From: Acetobacter sp.
GTDB lineage: Bacteria; Pseudomonadota; Alphaproteobacteria; Acetobacterales; Acetobacteraceae
Length of the DNA stretch: 41,956 nt
Direction: 5' to 3'
Assembly: GCA_017413025.1 (NCBI GenBank)
Contig: JAFPVE010000042.1
Location: 1-41,956 of the forward strand
Made by a program: the position numbers and the translations under genes. Positions 26,119 through 35,440 of the stretch are shown piece after piece (positions within the stretch are counted from its first letter, which is position 1; every line of letters begins with the position of its first letter). A model generated the notes under the pieces. The model was not told where the DNA came from, searched no databases, and was given only the letters and a program-made list of their open reading frames with translations.

Positions 26119-26952
26119 ATGATTACTGAAATCTCTCATACGCGTGTTTTACGTTCGATTTTGATTACTGGTGCAAGCGGTGGAATAGGGATGGCACTCG
26201 CTGCTTATTATGCGACTCCCGGGTGTACCCTCATCTTATGGGGAAGAAATCCAGAACGTTTGGCAGAAATTGCAACACGCTGTCGTGCTTGTGGTGCGCA
26301 TGTTGTAACACGAGAGCTTGATCTACAAAATGGACAAGAGGCTTTAGCTGCTTATGCTGATGATGATAAAGCCTACACTCCTGATACTGTTATTTTAGGT
26401 GCAGGTATTGCCGATATTCAAGGTACAGAGAATCTAACGGAAGATCCTCATAAGGTTTTTCAGTTGGCATTAGTCAACTATGCTACACCTATAAGCCTTG
26501 CAACGGCGGCTGCTCAGGCTATGGTAAATCGCAAAGGCGGGCGTATTGCTCTTATTGGTTCTGTGGCAGGGTTTTACGAGCTTCCTTTTGCTGCTTCTTA
26601 TAGTAGTTCTAAAGCAGGTCTTGCTTTTTTTGCAAAAGCTGCGCGTTTAGCATGGCAACGTTATGGTGTGTCTGTTACGTTGATTGCGCCCGGGTTTGTG
26701 GATACTGCGATGAGTCAACGACTCGAGTGTCCGCGTCCTTTTTTACTATCACCTCGTTATGCGGCAAAAGTCATAGCGCGTGCTATTGCACAACGGCAAG
26801 CAGAATGTGTTTTTCCGTGGCCTTTTAAGGTGCTTAATGTGCTTGTTTGCCTATTGCCGAAAGCTGTGCGGGAATACATTCTTTTGCATTTAGCCGTTGG
26901 GCAAAAAGAATGGAAAAATGAACCTCATAAAGAACAAGACAAGTCTTTATAA
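26119..26952 (+). CDS. Short-chain dehydrogenase/reductase
   Basis: Classical SDR with a Rossmann fold: the cofactor loop TGASGGIGMALA, an LGAGIAD segment in place of NNAG, the catalytic Ser in IGSVAGFYE, YSSSK with catalytic Tyr and Lys, and APGFVDTAMS. A hydrophobic stretch near the C-terminus (FKVLNVLVCLLPKAVREYIL) suggests membrane association, as in lipid-acting SDRs. AGGGGAA lies 5-6 nt before the ATG at 26119. It is divergent from the YghO-like acyltransferase. The substrate is unknown; reduction of a lipid ketone is one possibility. Confidence 0.85.
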   Translation: MITEISHTRVLRSILITGASGGIGMALAAYYATPGCTLILWGRNPERLAEIATRCRACGAHVVTRELDLQNGQEALAAYADDDKAYTPDTVILGAGIADIQGTENLTEDPHKVFQLALVNYATPISLATAAAQAMVNRKGGRIALIGSVAGFYELPFAASYSSSKAGLAFFAKAARLAWQRYGVSVTLIAPGFVDTAMSQRLECPRPFLLSPRYAAKVIARAIAQRQAECVFPWPFKVLNVLVCLLPKAVREYILLHLAVGQKEWKNEPHKEQDKSL

Positions 26953-26958
26953 AAGTAT

Positions 26959-28122
26959 TTATTTCTTCTGCTTGAGAGATGCTAGAAGGCGTTGATATGC
27001 CCAATGGGCTGTTTCGGCAATTAACGGGTTCGTCTCTGTACGGAGATTTGCAGCATAAGGTAATAAATCAAGATTGTTTGTGTTGCCGATAGCGATAAGA
27101 ACATTACGAATAAAGCGGTTACGTCCAATACGTTTAATTGGGGACCCTGAAAAAAAAGAACGGAAAGAAGAGTCATCGAGTTGGCTTAAGAAGGCGAGTT
27201 TAGGGGCTATAAGTTCTTTTCTTGGATGAAAAGGAATATGGCGTGAGGCTTGAGCAAAACGGTTCCACGGACAGATGGCAAGGCAATCATCACAACCATA
27301 AATACGTGTGCCTATAAGAGGACGCAGTATTTCCGGAATAGATCCTGTGTGTTCAATCGTTAAGTAAGAAATACAACGTCGTGCATCAAGTTGATAAGGG
27401 GCGGAGAATGCTTGCGTGGGGCAAACTGTTAGGCAGCGTGAGCAACTACCGCAATGATTGCGTGCAGATGAGGAGGGCCATAAGTCTAACGTGGTGTAAA
27501 GTTCACCCAAAAAAAGCCAGTTTCCATGTTGACGGGAAACAAGATTTGTATGTTTTCCTTGCCAGCCTAATCCTGCTTGTACAGCGAGAGGTTTTTCGGC
27601 AACGGGAGCTGTATCGACAAAGACTTTTACATTTGGTGTTATTTTTGTTTGTTTGTTTTCTTTTTGGAGATGCACAATAAATTGTGCAAGGTGCTTAAGT
27701 CGTCCTTTCATAAAATTGTGGTAATCTTTATTACGGGCATAAACCGAAATATATCCACAATCAGAAGGGAGTTGATCAGAAGGGAGTTGAGAGGAGTCCT
27801 GCGTTTTTGCATATGTAACAACAGGCGGTGTCAGATGTGTAGGTGTATAAGAAAGTCCTACAACAATAATACTTCTTGCCTCAGGCCATAAGGTAGTGGG
27901 CTGGCTTCGTTGATTAACACGTGTTGCGAGCCAGTCCATACCTCCGTGGTAGCCTTTTTCAAGAAAATCAATCAGATTTTCTTTAACAAAACTCTTAAGG
28001 TGGGCCGGGCAAATACCGACTGCATCAAATCCAAGGGCAAGGGCTTTTTCTTTAATTTTTGCAGTGAGTTTGGTGGTGCTATCGGTTCTACGAGGTAAAT
28101 CTCTTGTTATGGTATGGGACAT
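26959..28122 (-). CDS. queG: Epoxyqueuosine reductase
   Basis: Cobalamin- and [4Fe-4S]-dependent enzyme of the last queuosine step. It has two ferredoxin-like clusters ([12 protein letters not shown] and [11 protein letters not shown]), [11 protein letters not shown] and [11 protein letters not shown]. The open frame reaches 28188 inside tgt, but the ATG at 28122 (387 residues, 16-nt overlap with tgt) starts the normal protein. It contains an in-frame duplication [10 protein letters not shown] caused by a perfect 15-bp repeat. It is the third gene of queA-tgt-queG. Confidence 0.95.
   Translation of the reverse strand: MSHTITRDLPRRTDSTTKLTAKIKEKALALGFDAVGICPAHLKSFVKENLIDFLEKGYHGGMDWLATRVNQRSQPTTLWPEARSIIVVGLSYTPTHLTPPVVTYAKTQDSSQLPSDQLPSDCGYISVYARNKDYHNFMKGRLKHLAQFIVHLQKENKQTKITPNVKVFVDTAPVAEKPLAVQAGLGWQGKHTNLVSRQHGNWLFLGELYTTLDLWPSSSARNHCGSCSRCLTVCPTQAFSAPYQLDARRCISYLTIEHTGSIPEILRPLIGTRIYGCDDCLAICPWNRFAQASRHIPFHPRKELIAPKLAFLSQLDDSSFRSFFSGSPIKRIGRNRFIRNVLIAIGNTNNLDLLPYAANLRTETNPLIAETAHWAYQRLLASLKQKK
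27761..27790. repeat. 15-bp perfect tandem duplication inside queG
   Basis: tcagaagggagttga occurs at 27761-27775 and 27776-27790. It adds five residues in frame to QueG, in a variable surface segment near residue 110. Confidence 0.95.
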
Positions 28123-29285
28123 AGTGAAGTGGCAGCGTGAAGATGTGGTTGAGGCATGTCGTTTTCTGTCCAGTCTCCAGACTGCCATTGCATATGGAGT
28201 TTTTGGGAAAGGGCGGAAAGTTGTTTATGAAGAATAGCGTTGCGTATTTGGCGCATCAGGCGCTGGTAATAGGCTAAATTATGCCATGTCAAAAGCATAG
28301 GTCCGAGAATTTCACGCGCACGAAATAGGTGGTGTAAATAGGCGCGGCTATGGCGTACGCAAGCGAGACAATCACATTCTGGGGAAATGGGGCGTGCATC
28401 GATGGCGTGCCGGGCATTACGTAAATTGATGATGCCTCTCTCTGTATAAGCGCGCGCTGTCCGCCCTGCACGTGTGGGCATAACGCAGTCAAACATATCT
28501 ACCCCACGCAGAACACTGCCGAGTAAATCTTCTGGTGTGCCAACTCCCATAAGATAGCGTGGTTTGTCTGCTGGCATAAGAGGGGTTGTGACATCGAGGG
28601 TTTGAAACATAATATTTTGTTCCTCACCAACGGCAAGACCTCCGATAGCATAGCCTTCAAAACCAATTTTTGTAAGGGCTGTGACACTTTCAGCACGGAG
28701 TTCGGCTTCTGTGCCTCCTTGGACAATACCAAATTGGGCATAGCCTTCTCGTGGAATATAAGCCTCACGTGATCGTTCTGCCCAACGCATAGAACGTCGC
28801 ATAGAAGCAGCAATAATATCGTTTGGGGCAGGTAAAGCCGGACACTCATCAAAACACATAGTAATAGTGGCATCTAGTTTATGTTGCATGTGGGTTGTGT
28901 TTTGTGGTGTTAGGCGGTGTAAAGATCCGTCAATATGTGAGTGAAATGTAACCCCATCTTCATCAATTTTGCGTAAAGATCCCAAAGACATAACCTGAAA
29001 TCCACCTGAATCGGTCAGAATAGGACCGCTCCAGTCTATAAAACGGTGTAATCCACCTAATGCGTAGATTTTTTCTATTCCAGGGCGCAGCATTAAATGA
29101 TAGGTGTTACCTAAAATCATTTGGGCACCTGTTGCACGAACAGAATCTGCTGTCATAGCTTTCACGGTACCAACAGTGCCAACAGGCATAAAAGTAGGTG
29201 TTTGTACAACGCCATGAGCTGTATAGAGTGTGCCAGCTCTGGCAGCTCCATCAATTTCTTCGCAAATCCAGTAAAAATGAGTCAT
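28107..29285 (-). CDS. tgt: tRNA-guanine transglycosylase
   Basis: Exchanges G34 for preQ1 in GUN-anticodon tRNAs. Seen are the substrate loop [23 protein letters not shown], the nucleophilic Asp region [14 protein letters not shown] and the zinc site [16 protein letters not shown]. Length 392 is near the family norm. It starts 2 nt after queA ends and overlaps queG, so the three genes are probably one transcript. Confidence 0.97.
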   Translation of the reverse strand: MTHFYWICEEIDGAARAGTLYTAHGVVQTPTFMPVGTVGTVKAMTADSVRATGAQMILGNTYHLMLRPGIEKIYALGGLHRFIDWSGPILTDSGGFQVMSLGSLRKIDEDGVTFHSHIDGSLHRLTPQNTTHMQHKLDATITMCFDECPALPAPNDIIAASMRRSMRWAERSREAYIPREGYAQFGIVQGGTEAELRAESVTALTKIGFEGYAIGGLAVGEEQNIMFQTLDVTTPLMPADKPRYLMGVGTPEDLLGSVLRGVDMFDCVMPTRAGRTARAYTERGIINLRNARHAIDARPISPECDCLACVRHSRAYLHHLFRAREILGPMLLTWHNLAYYQRLMRQIRNAILHKQLSALSQKLHMQWQSGDWTENDMPQPHLHAATSLCPIP

Positions 29286-29287
29286 GA

Positions 29288-30349
29288 TTATCTATAATGT
29301 GTTTGAGGGATATAGCGGAGTAAACAAGCATCTCCGTAAGAATAGAAACGGTATCCTTTTGTAATGGCGTGTGTGTAAATATAGCGTGCTTGATTGAGTC
29401 CAACAAACGCAGAAACAAGTACAAACAGCGTTGAACGTGGTAAGTGAAAATTGGTTATAAGCATGTCAACGGCACGGAATTGATAACCTGGACGAATAAA
29501 AATAGCCGTTTCACCATCGAAAGGGTGAATAATTCCAGAAGTGTCAACAGCACTTTCTAAAAGGCGTAAAGTGGTTGTTCCAACAGCAATAATACGTCCA
29601 CCGGCTTGGCGGGTTGTGTTGATAGCATGAGCTGTTTCTGGGGTAATTACTCCTCGTTCTGAATGCATATGATGGTGAGAGAGCTTTTCTTCTCTTATAG
29701 GTAAAAAAGTTCCTGCGCCAACATGAAGGGTAATGGTTTGACGTTGTACACCTTTTGAAACAAGTTCGTCTAAAAGACGGTGTGTAAAATGGAGCCCAGC
29801 CGTTGGTGCAGCAACGGCGCCACGGGTATGTTCAAAGATGGTTGCATAATCATGTGTATCACAGGGTGTAGGACCATAGGGACGGTGGATATAGGGGGGT
29901 AAAGCAAGAGTACCGGCTTGATGTAAGAACTCGTCAAAACGGGATCCTTCTACTGAAAACATGAGGATGCCACTTCCGCCATCTTCTAGCGCTTGTATAC
30001 AAGCTGTGACGGTCGTGTTAGGGAAAGTAAGGATATCACCTACTTTAAGGCGGCGCGCATTGCGGATAAGAACATGCCAAGTTCCGTTAGGACGAATTTG
30101 GTCAAGTGTAATACCGATGTGAGCTTTTCCTTTTTGTGCGTAAAGTTGTGCCCGAATAACAGCTGTATCATTAGCAATAAGCAAATCACCCGATCGAAGT
30201 AAGTGTGGTAAGTGGTGAATAGAACGGTCTAATAAATGATAAGGTGTTGTGGCATCGAGTAGGCGTGCAGAGTCACGTGGGCGAGCAGGTTCTTGTGCAA
30301 TGAGAGTTTTGGGTAAAGAAAAATCAAAATCTTGAACACGATTATTCAT
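29288..30349 (-). CDS. queA: SAM:tRNA ribosyltransferase-isomerase
   Basis: Transfers and isomerises the ribosyl group of S-adenosylmethionine onto preQ1-tRNA to give epoxyqueuosine. Recognisable segments are [20 protein letters not shown], the [14 protein letters not shown] block, [12 protein letters not shown] and the C-terminal [15 protein letters not shown]. It is the first gene of the queuosine operon. No preQ1 riboswitch was recognised upstream. Confidence 0.96.
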   Translation of the reverse strand: MNNRVQDFDFSLPKTLIAQEPARPRDSARLLDATTPYHLLDRSIHHLPHLLRSGDLLIANDTAVIRAQLYAQKGKAHIGITLDQIRPNGTWHVLIRNARRLKVGDILTFPNTTVTACIQALEDGGSGILMFSVEGSRFDEFLHQAGTLALPPYIHRPYGPTPCDTHDYATIFEHTRGAVAAPTAGLHFTHRLLDELVSKGVQRQTITLHVGAGTFLPIREEKLSHHHMHSERGVITPETAHAINTTRQAGGRIIAVGTTTLRLLESAVDTSGIIHPFDGETAIFIRPGYQFRAVDMLITNFHLPRSTLFVLVSAFVGLNQARYIYTHAITKGYRFYSYGDACLLRYIPQTHYR

Positions 30350-30694
30350 TGGAGATCTAAATAAGGAATGAGAATGTTTGATAACGAGGATTTTGTTACT
30401 TTGGGTGATAAGTTAAAGAGAGTAAAAAAAGTAAATATTTATAACAAGCGAGATAATTCTAAATATTTCTGTTTTTGTTTGTTATCAATCAATAACAGAA
30501 TCTTCCTTTCATAAAAATATCTATTTTATGAAAACTTCGATATAACTTTAAGCTATATTCAATGGAAAGAATTCATGTGTGTGGGAGAGGGGAGGAGGAT
30601 TTTTGTTTTTTAGTTATTATATAGAAAAGAATCAACACACCTTAATAAAGGTATAACAATAATTTTCTATCCTTAAAATGAACTCTAAATAAAA
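30350..30694. other. Noncoding region between divergent queA and the FGase-family gene
   Basis: About 345 bp, very AT-rich. Two dyads are visible: tgttat/ataaca (30480-30485 with 30492-30497) and tcataaaa/ttttatga (30509-30516 with 30524-30531). They could be operators. No gene or riboswitch was recognised. Confidence 0.5.
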
Positions 30695-31465
30695 ATGTGT
30701 CAGCAGATAAAATACGAAGAAAGTATACAGAGTTTTCGCCTATATGGTGAAGATACCGGAGGACCTTTTCTTTTTGTGAGTGATCATGCGGGACGAAAGA
30801 TTCCATCTTTTTTAGCAGATTTGGGTGTTAGTGAGGCAGCACGTTCTTCACATATTGGGGTGGATATCGGTATTGATGGTGTCGGAAAGTTTCTAGCAAA
30901 AAAACTCTCTTCTTTATTAATCGAACAAATATATTCTCGCCTCGTCATAGATTGTAATCGTGCACCTGGACATCCAACTTCTATTGTTGAGGTGAGTGAT
31001 GGGGTCGTGATTGTCGCAAATCAAAATTTAAGTCATGAAGAAAGGATATGGCGTGAACAAACCATTTTACATCCCTATCATGCGCGTATTACGCAAGAAC
31101 TCGACAAACGTCAACAACGCTGTCAACCAACGGTTTTAATAGCATTACATAGTTTTACGCCGATTATGGGTGGCGTTGCGCGCCCATGGCAAGTGGGTGT
31201 TTTATATAATCGAGATACGCGTTTTTCCACTATTATGTTACAATTATTACAAGCAGAAAGTTTAATTGTTGGGGATAATGAGCCTTATAAGCTCACGAAT
31301 GATTATACTATTCCACTTCACGCAGAGAAACGTGCTTTACCTTATTTAGAAATAGAAATACGTCAAGATCTTATTACATCGGTGGAGGGACAAGAGGAAT
31401 GGGCACAGCGCTTAAGTCGATTGCTTCCTTTAGCGTGGCAGGCGTTTCAAAATATATATATGTAA
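30695..31465 (+). CDS. N-formylglutamate amidohydrolase family protein
   Basis: 256-residue protein of the PF05013 type, enzymes that release formate from N-formylglutamate or related N-acyl amino acids. Visible are FLFVSDHAGRKIP, HIGVDIGIDGVG, LVIDCNRAPGHPTS, IALHSFTPIMGG and YLEIEIRQDL, which carry the metal-binding and catalytic residues of the family. No hut (histidine degradation) genes are nearby, so its substrate may differ. It is followed 35 bp later by aroE on the same strand. Confidence 0.88.
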   Translation: MCQQIKYEESIQSFRLYGEDTGGPFLFVSDHAGRKIPSFLADLGVSEAARSSHIGVDIGIDGVGKFLAKKLSSLLIEQIYSRLVIDCNRAPGHPTSIVEVSDGVVIVANQNLSHEERIWREQTILHPYHARITQELDKRQQRCQPTVLIALHSFTPIMGGVARPWQVGVLYNRDTRFSTIMLQLLQAESLIVGDNEPYKLTNDYTIPLHAEKRALPYLEIEIRQDLITSVEGQEEWAQRLSRLLPLAWQAFQNIYM

Positions 31466-31500
31466 TTTTTCTTTTGAGTAAGACGAAGAAGTAAGGATAA

Positions 31501-32460
31501 ATGGTTGTTCTGGATAGATTGGCTAACGTAATCAAGAAACATAATGAACAAAAAATTACAGGGTGTGCGCAGCTTGCTGGCGTTGTGGGATACCCTGTAA
31601 AGCATTCTCTTTCTCCAGTGTTGCATAATTATTGGTTACGACGTTATGAGATAGATGGGGCGTATGTTCCCTTATGTGTGGCACCTGAATCATTTGAAAC
31701 GGCTATTTATGCGCTACAAATGATGGGTTTTCGTGGGGTAAATGTAACAATTCCGCATAAAGAGGCGGCTTATCAGATAGCGACAAGACATGATGAATCT
31801 GCACAAAGATCAGGTTCTGTTAACACATTAGTTTTTGCAACAGACGGGAGTATTCGTGGTCTTTCTACAGATGGGGATGGCTTTATTGCAAGTTTAGAAG
31901 AAAAAGGCGTTATTTCCACGCATAACACTAGCCAAAACACGAAAGAATGGAAAGAATATGGAGAAAAAGAGGCTAAAAACTCTAAAAGTCTTGATCAGTG
32001 CCGTGTTTTAGTTCTTGGAGCTGGGGGGGCGGCACGTTCTATTGTAGGGGCACTTCTTTCTGCCGGTGCGTGCGTTGATATTACAAATCATCGTCAAACG
32101 CGTGCAGAGGCACTCGCTACAGTTTTCAACCAATTATCGGTAATGCCGTGGAACGAATGGGAACAAATACTCGGTCATTACGATATACTGATCAATACAA
32201 CATCTCTTGGTATGACGGGAGGAGGAAACCCAGATTTTTGTCCTTCTTTAGCTGCAGCAAAGCCAGACCTGGTTGTTGCCGATATTGTTTATACGCCGCG
32301 TGAGACACCTCTTTTACGGGCAGCGAGACAGCAAAACCTACGAGCAGTAGAAGGGCTTGGTATGTTGTTGCATCAAGCACGTTTTGGTTTTTTTGAGTGG
32401 TTTGGTATGAACCCTGAAGTGGATCAAGAAACTTGGAATAAGGTTATCATAAATGAGTGA
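31501..32460 (+). CDS. aroE: Shikimate dehydrogenase
   Basis: NADP-dependent reduction of 3-dehydroshikimate in aromatic amino acid synthesis. It has the substrate-binding GYPVKHSLSPVLHN, the catalytic Lys in NVTIPHKEAA, the NADP loop VLGAGGAARSIV and DIVYTPRETPLL. At 319 residues it is longer than usual; most of the excess is a Lys/Glu/Asn-rich stretch (about residues 135-165) just before the NADP loop. AAGGA lies before the ATG at 31501. In relatives aroE is usually followed by coaE; here a minus-strand gene intervenes. Confidence 0.95.
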   Translation: MVVLDRLANVIKKHNEQKITGCAQLAGVVGYPVKHSLSPVLHNYWLRRYEIDGAYVPLCVAPESFETAIYALQMMGFRGVNVTIPHKEAAYQIATRHDESAQRSGSVNTLVFATDGSIRGLSTDGDGFIASLEEKGVISTHNTSQNTKEWKEYGEKEAKNSKSLDQCRVLVLGAGGAARSIVGALLSAGACVDITNHRQTRAEALATVFNQLSVMPWNEWEQILGHYDILINTTSLGMTGGGNPDFCPSLAAAKPDLVVADIVYTPRETPLLRAARQQNLRAVEGLGMLLHQARFGFFEWFGMNPEVDQETWNKVIINE

Positions 32461-32555
32461 GTTTTTTCTATGTTGAGGGTGTGTTTTTATCTATGATTGA
32501 AAAAAAAGAAATGACAGAAAACACCTCATTAGTAAAAACAAGTGAGTATCATCAG

Positions 32556-32580
32556 TAAAATAAGTAATGTGCTTATTTTA
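32556..32580. terminator. Stem-loop between convergent aroE and the TPR gene
   Basis: taaaataag (32556-32564) pairs with cttatttta (32572-32580). The stem is 9 bp but A+T-rich. It lies between convergent genes and could act weakly in both directions. Confidence 0.4.
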
Positions 32581-32621
32581 GTCAGGCATCAGCCAACCGC
32601 CTCCTCTGTTGTCAAACATGC

Positions 32622-33200
32622 TCAAAAATTTCTTGTGACGAGAAGATTATGCCGTGCGTCTTTTACGCTCTTTTGAATCTTGACGTCTGGGTTGTCCTTA
32701 AAACGATAGACTAATTCTTCCCAATCAGCGCGTGCTTGTCCTATACGATGTAAATTATAAAGATCACCCCCCTTGTTGAATAAAGCCATTGCCACTTGTT
32801 CTTGTATTTTTGTGTCTTGTGAGTTACCGAAGCGTGTGATGAAGTCATTATATGCGGCAAGAGCTTCCTCATAGCGATGTAAATTGTCAAGAGCAACCCC
32901 CTTGTCGAATAAAGCCTTTGCCACTTGTTCTTGTATTGTTGTGTCTTGTGAGTTACCGAAGCGTTTGATGACGTCATTGTATGCGGCAAGTGCTTCTTCA
33001 TAGCGATGTAAGTTGTCAAGATCAACCCCCTTGTCGAATAAAGCCTTTGCCACTTGTTCTTGTGCCGCGTTAGAGGCAGTCTCTGCTGCCATAACAGGGG
33101 AAGAAGAGAAAGTGAAAACGGCGGATAACCCCCACAGGCTTAACGCGACTGCACAGGCTTTTAATTTAAGAGGATTTTTCTTTTTCACTTTTTTGTTCAT
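32622..33200 (-). CDS. Secreted TPR-like repeat protein
   Basis: 192 residues from the ATG at 33200; the frame reaches 33254, but this start gives a normal signal peptide: a Lys-rich N-region, a hydrophobic core and a cleavage site near SPVMA-AE. The mature part consists of three 43-residue helical repeats of TPR type beginning QEQVAKALFDKG, with HRYEEALAAYND and RFGNSQD. Units 1 and 2 differ at only four residues, and unit 3 is degenerate. Similar TPR chains occur in many alphaproteobacterial proteins. It sits on the opposite strand between aroE and coaE. Function is unknown; a protein-binding scaffold is likely. Confidence 0.8.
   Translation of the reverse strand: MNKKVKKKNPLKLKACAVALSLWGLSAVFTFSSSPVMAAETASNAAQEQVAKALFDKGVDLDNLHRYEEALAAYNDVIKRFGNSQDTTIQEQVAKALFDKGVALDNLHRYEEALAAYNDFITRFGNSQDTKIQEQVAMALFNKGGDLYNLHRIGQARADWEELVYRFKDNPDVKIQKSVKDARHNLLVTRNF
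32676..33062. repeat. Three 129-bp tandem coding repeats
   Basis: Units at 32934-33062, 32805-32933 and 32676-32804 (minus-strand order 1 to 3). Units 1 and 2 are nearly identical in DNA as well as protein, so the copy number may change by recombination. Confidence 0.9.
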
Positions 33201-33504
33201 CAGAGTGTTCTTTTCTATGGTGTGGTATAAAATTATCGTATTGGAGTATAACAAATTTTACTATGTCTATCATTTAAAAATAAATGAAAAGAAGTCAATT
33301 TCCAATTCTGACGGACATCAGTCTGTCGATTAAAGAATTAAGTGATCGTTACACCTATGTATTTACTCGTAGAATGCGGATATGGCTTTGTTTATGAAAG
33401 CTGATGAATGTTGTTGCTTCTATTAGAAAAATGACTGAACATCTGATAGAAAATAAATAAAAATATTGGTGAGAGTTTTCTATTAAAATAAAAGAGTATT
33501 TCTT
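33201..33504. other. Intergenic region between the TPR gene and coaE
   Basis: About 300 bp of AT-rich DNA between divergent genes. I see no gene, terminator or strong repeat in it; it presumably contains both promoters. Confidence 0.5.
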
Positions 33505-34098
33505 ATGCACATTATAGGGCTTACGGGCGGTATGGGTATGGGAAAAACAACGGTTGCCACTTTGTTGCAACAAGAGGGGGTACCTGTTTTTGATGCCGAC
33601 GCCGAGGTTTTACGGCTTCAATCTGAGCCTGGTCCTGTTTTGTTGGCTATCGCAAATCTTATTTCTGGTGTGGTGCACGAAAATGTAATTGATCGTTCTG
33701 CGTTGCGTCAGGCTGTACTAGCAGATCCAATCTTATTGCAGAAATTAGAAAAAATTATTCATCCACAAGTGCGTGCTGCTTGTATGCGTTTTATAATACA
33801 ATGTCGTCGTGTTGGTACACGTGTCGTTGTGCTTGATATTCCTCTTTTGTTGGAAACGGGTGGACAAAAGTTATGTCATGATGTTGTAGTTGTTTCCACG
33901 CCACGGTGGATACAAGTGCGTAGAGTGGCAGCGAGGAAAAGAATGCCTCTTTCAGAAGCGAAAAAAATTATTGCACGGCAAATGCCAAATGCCAAACGTA
34001 AGCTTATGGCTGATAAGGTTATTCAAACGGGTGGCTCTTTGTATGAGACGCAAAGGAAGGTAAGGCAATTTATGAGACGTGTCAGGAGGTATAGATAA
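33505..34098 (+). CDS. coaE: Dephospho-CoA kinase
   Basis: Last step of coenzyme A synthesis: phosphorylation of the ribose 3'-hydroxyl. P-loop GLTGGMGMGKTTVA, substrate segment VPVFDADAEV, IHPQVRA and VVLDIPLLLETG are all characteristic. Length 197 residues is normal. It is followed after 3 nt by dnaQ, a pairing widely conserved in alphaproteobacteria. Confidence 0.96.
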   Translation: MHIIGLTGGMGMGKTTVATLLQQEGVPVFDADAEVLRLQSEPGPVLLAIANLISGVVHENVIDRSALRQAVLADPILLQKLEKIIHPQVRAACMRFIIQCRRVGTRVVVLDIPLLLETGGQKLCHDVVVVSTPRWIQVRRVAARKRMPLSEAKKIIARQMPNAKRKLMADKVIQTGGSLYETQRKVRQFMRRVRRYR

Positions 34099-34101
34099 GG
34101 T

Positions 34102-34788
34102 ATGACGCGTTCTGTTTTATTTGATTTAGAAACAACGGGGTTATCTCCAGAAACGGGAGATCGTGTCATTGAAATTGCTGCTTTAGAGTTGATTAATGAT
34201 GTGCCAACAGGGAAAAATTTTCATGTTTTAATAGATCCAGAGCGGGATATACCTAACGAGTCTACAAGGGTACACGGGTTTACATATGAGCATCTTCATG
34301 GGAAACCAAAATTTGTAGAGATTGTCGACTCTTTTTTAGCATTTATTGAAGATAGTCCACTTATTGCCCATAATGCGGGTTTTGATTTTAGCTTTCTTAA
34401 TATGGAATTACAGCGGATAGGTTATGCACCGTTAGATATAGGGCGGATGGTTGATACATTACAATTAGCTCGTAAGCAATACTCTGGTATGACAAATAGC
34501 TTAGATGCTTTATGCCGTCGTTTGAATATCGATTTATCGGAGCGGACAACGCATAATGCTTTATTAGACTGTAAGCTGTTAGCACAAGTTTATGTTGAAC
34601 TTATAGGCGGGCGTCAACGTGGCTTGGAGCTTGTTGTAGAAGAAGAGGCTTTAACAATGAAAGGGATTTGCTATAATGCGCCAGAAAATCGCAAAATTAT
34701 TCATGTTGTGCCTAGTTTGGAAGAATTAGATCGGCATAATTTATTTGTTAAAGAAAAATTAAAAAATTCTCTTTGGGAGAACTTTTGA
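34102..34788 (+). CDS. dnaQ: DNA polymerase III epsilon subunit (proofreading exonuclease)
   Basis: 3'-5' exonuclease of the replicative polymerase. It has the DEDDh motifs: ExoI VLFDLETTGLSP, ExoII HNAGFDFSFLNMEL and ExoIII HNALLDCKLLAQVY. A C-terminal tail reaches to the polymerase alpha subunit. Length 228 fits DnaQ. It is tightly linked to coaE (3-nt gap). All catalytic acidic residues appear intact, so the short tandem duplications in this window are not explained by loss of these residues. Confidence 0.95.
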   Translation: MTRSVLFDLETTGLSPETGDRVIEIAALELINDVPTGKNFHVLIDPERDIPNESTRVHGFTYEHLHGKPKFVEIVDSFLAFIEDSPLIAHNAGFDFSFLNMELQRIGYAPLDIGRMVDTLQLARKQYSGMTNSLDALCRRLNIDLSERTTHNALLDCKLLAQVYVELIGGRQRGLELVVEEEALTMKGICYNAPENRKIIHVVPSLEELDRHNLFVKEKLKNSLWENF

Positions 34789-34868
34789 AACGGTCTTCAA
34801 AAAGTAGAATATCGAGACGATAAAAAAGTTAATTTTTAGTTCATTACTGTTATGGAAAAGTATACCTC

Positions 34869-35378
34869 ATGCGTTTAGTATTTTTTCATTTTCTTATACT
34901 TGCTACTTTATGGGGGTCATGGTTTACAACAATAGGGGTAAGAGATGTATGGGCAGCAACTATGCTTGGTCCTGTAACAGCGAAGCTTTCTTTTGTTGCA
35001 CGTGCAGCAGATCTGGGTGTTGGATACACGTGGGGACATGGGGTTTTAACCTATGCAGGGCGGCATTATCCTTTTAATGTGGTAGGAGGATCTGCTGGAG
35101 CTGTTGGATTTTCACTGGAGAAAAGTGTTGGTGTTGTTTACAATCTTCAACGGGTTGAAGATTTTGTTGGCGTTTATTGGGCATTGTCAGGTGAGGTGAC
35201 TGTAGGCAAAGGAGTGTGTAGTTCTCTTATGGAGAATGAGGAGAATGTGCGTATTCGTTTAAAGGGACATTGTGTGGGGGGACGTATTTCAGCCTCTCCT
35301 TCACGGCTTACGATCAAATGGGATAAACCGACAATTCAGCGTGTTTTCCATAAAGCAACTTTTAGAAAAACGCATTAA
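34869..35378 (+). CDS. Small secreted protein of unknown function
   Basis: 169-residue protein with an N-terminal hydrophobic leader (FFHFLILATLWGSWFTT) and likely cleavage near VWAA. The mature part is glycine-rich with alternating hydrophobic residues: VARAADLGVGYTWGHGVLTY, GGSAGAVGFSLEKS, VYNLQRVEDFVGVYWA. It resembles small periplasmic proteins of alphaproteobacteria with a G-x-GTLxYxGxxYPF pattern, whose role I cannot name. It follows dnaQ by 80 bp on the same strand. Its Thr-His-stop end lies inside an 11-bp tandem duplication. Confidence 0.75.
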   Translation: MRLVFFHFLILATLWGSWFTTIGVRDVWAATMLGPVTAKLSFVARAADLGVGYTWGHGVLTYAGRHYPFNVVGGSAGAVGFSLEKSVGVVYNLQRVEDFVGVYWALSGEVTVGKGVCSSLMENEENVRIRLKGHCVGGRISASPSRLTIKWDKPTIQRVFHKATFRKTH

Positions 35379-35391
35379 TAACGCATTAATA
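35370..35391. repeat. 11-bp perfect tandem duplication at a stop codon
   Basis: acgcattaata occurs at 35370-35380 and 35381-35391. The first copy supplies the last two codons and stop of the preceding gene, and the second copy follows directly. Confidence 0.95.
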
Positions 35392-35440
35392 AAGATAAGG
35401 TATTTAAAAGGAAAATGATCTTATTATTCAATGGTTTTTT

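Noticed and set aside
30350-30480. preQ1 riboswitch upstream of queA
   Set aside because: I could not find the compact stem-loop with an A-rich tail expected of preQ1 classes; the operon uses rather than makes preQ1, so such control is not required.
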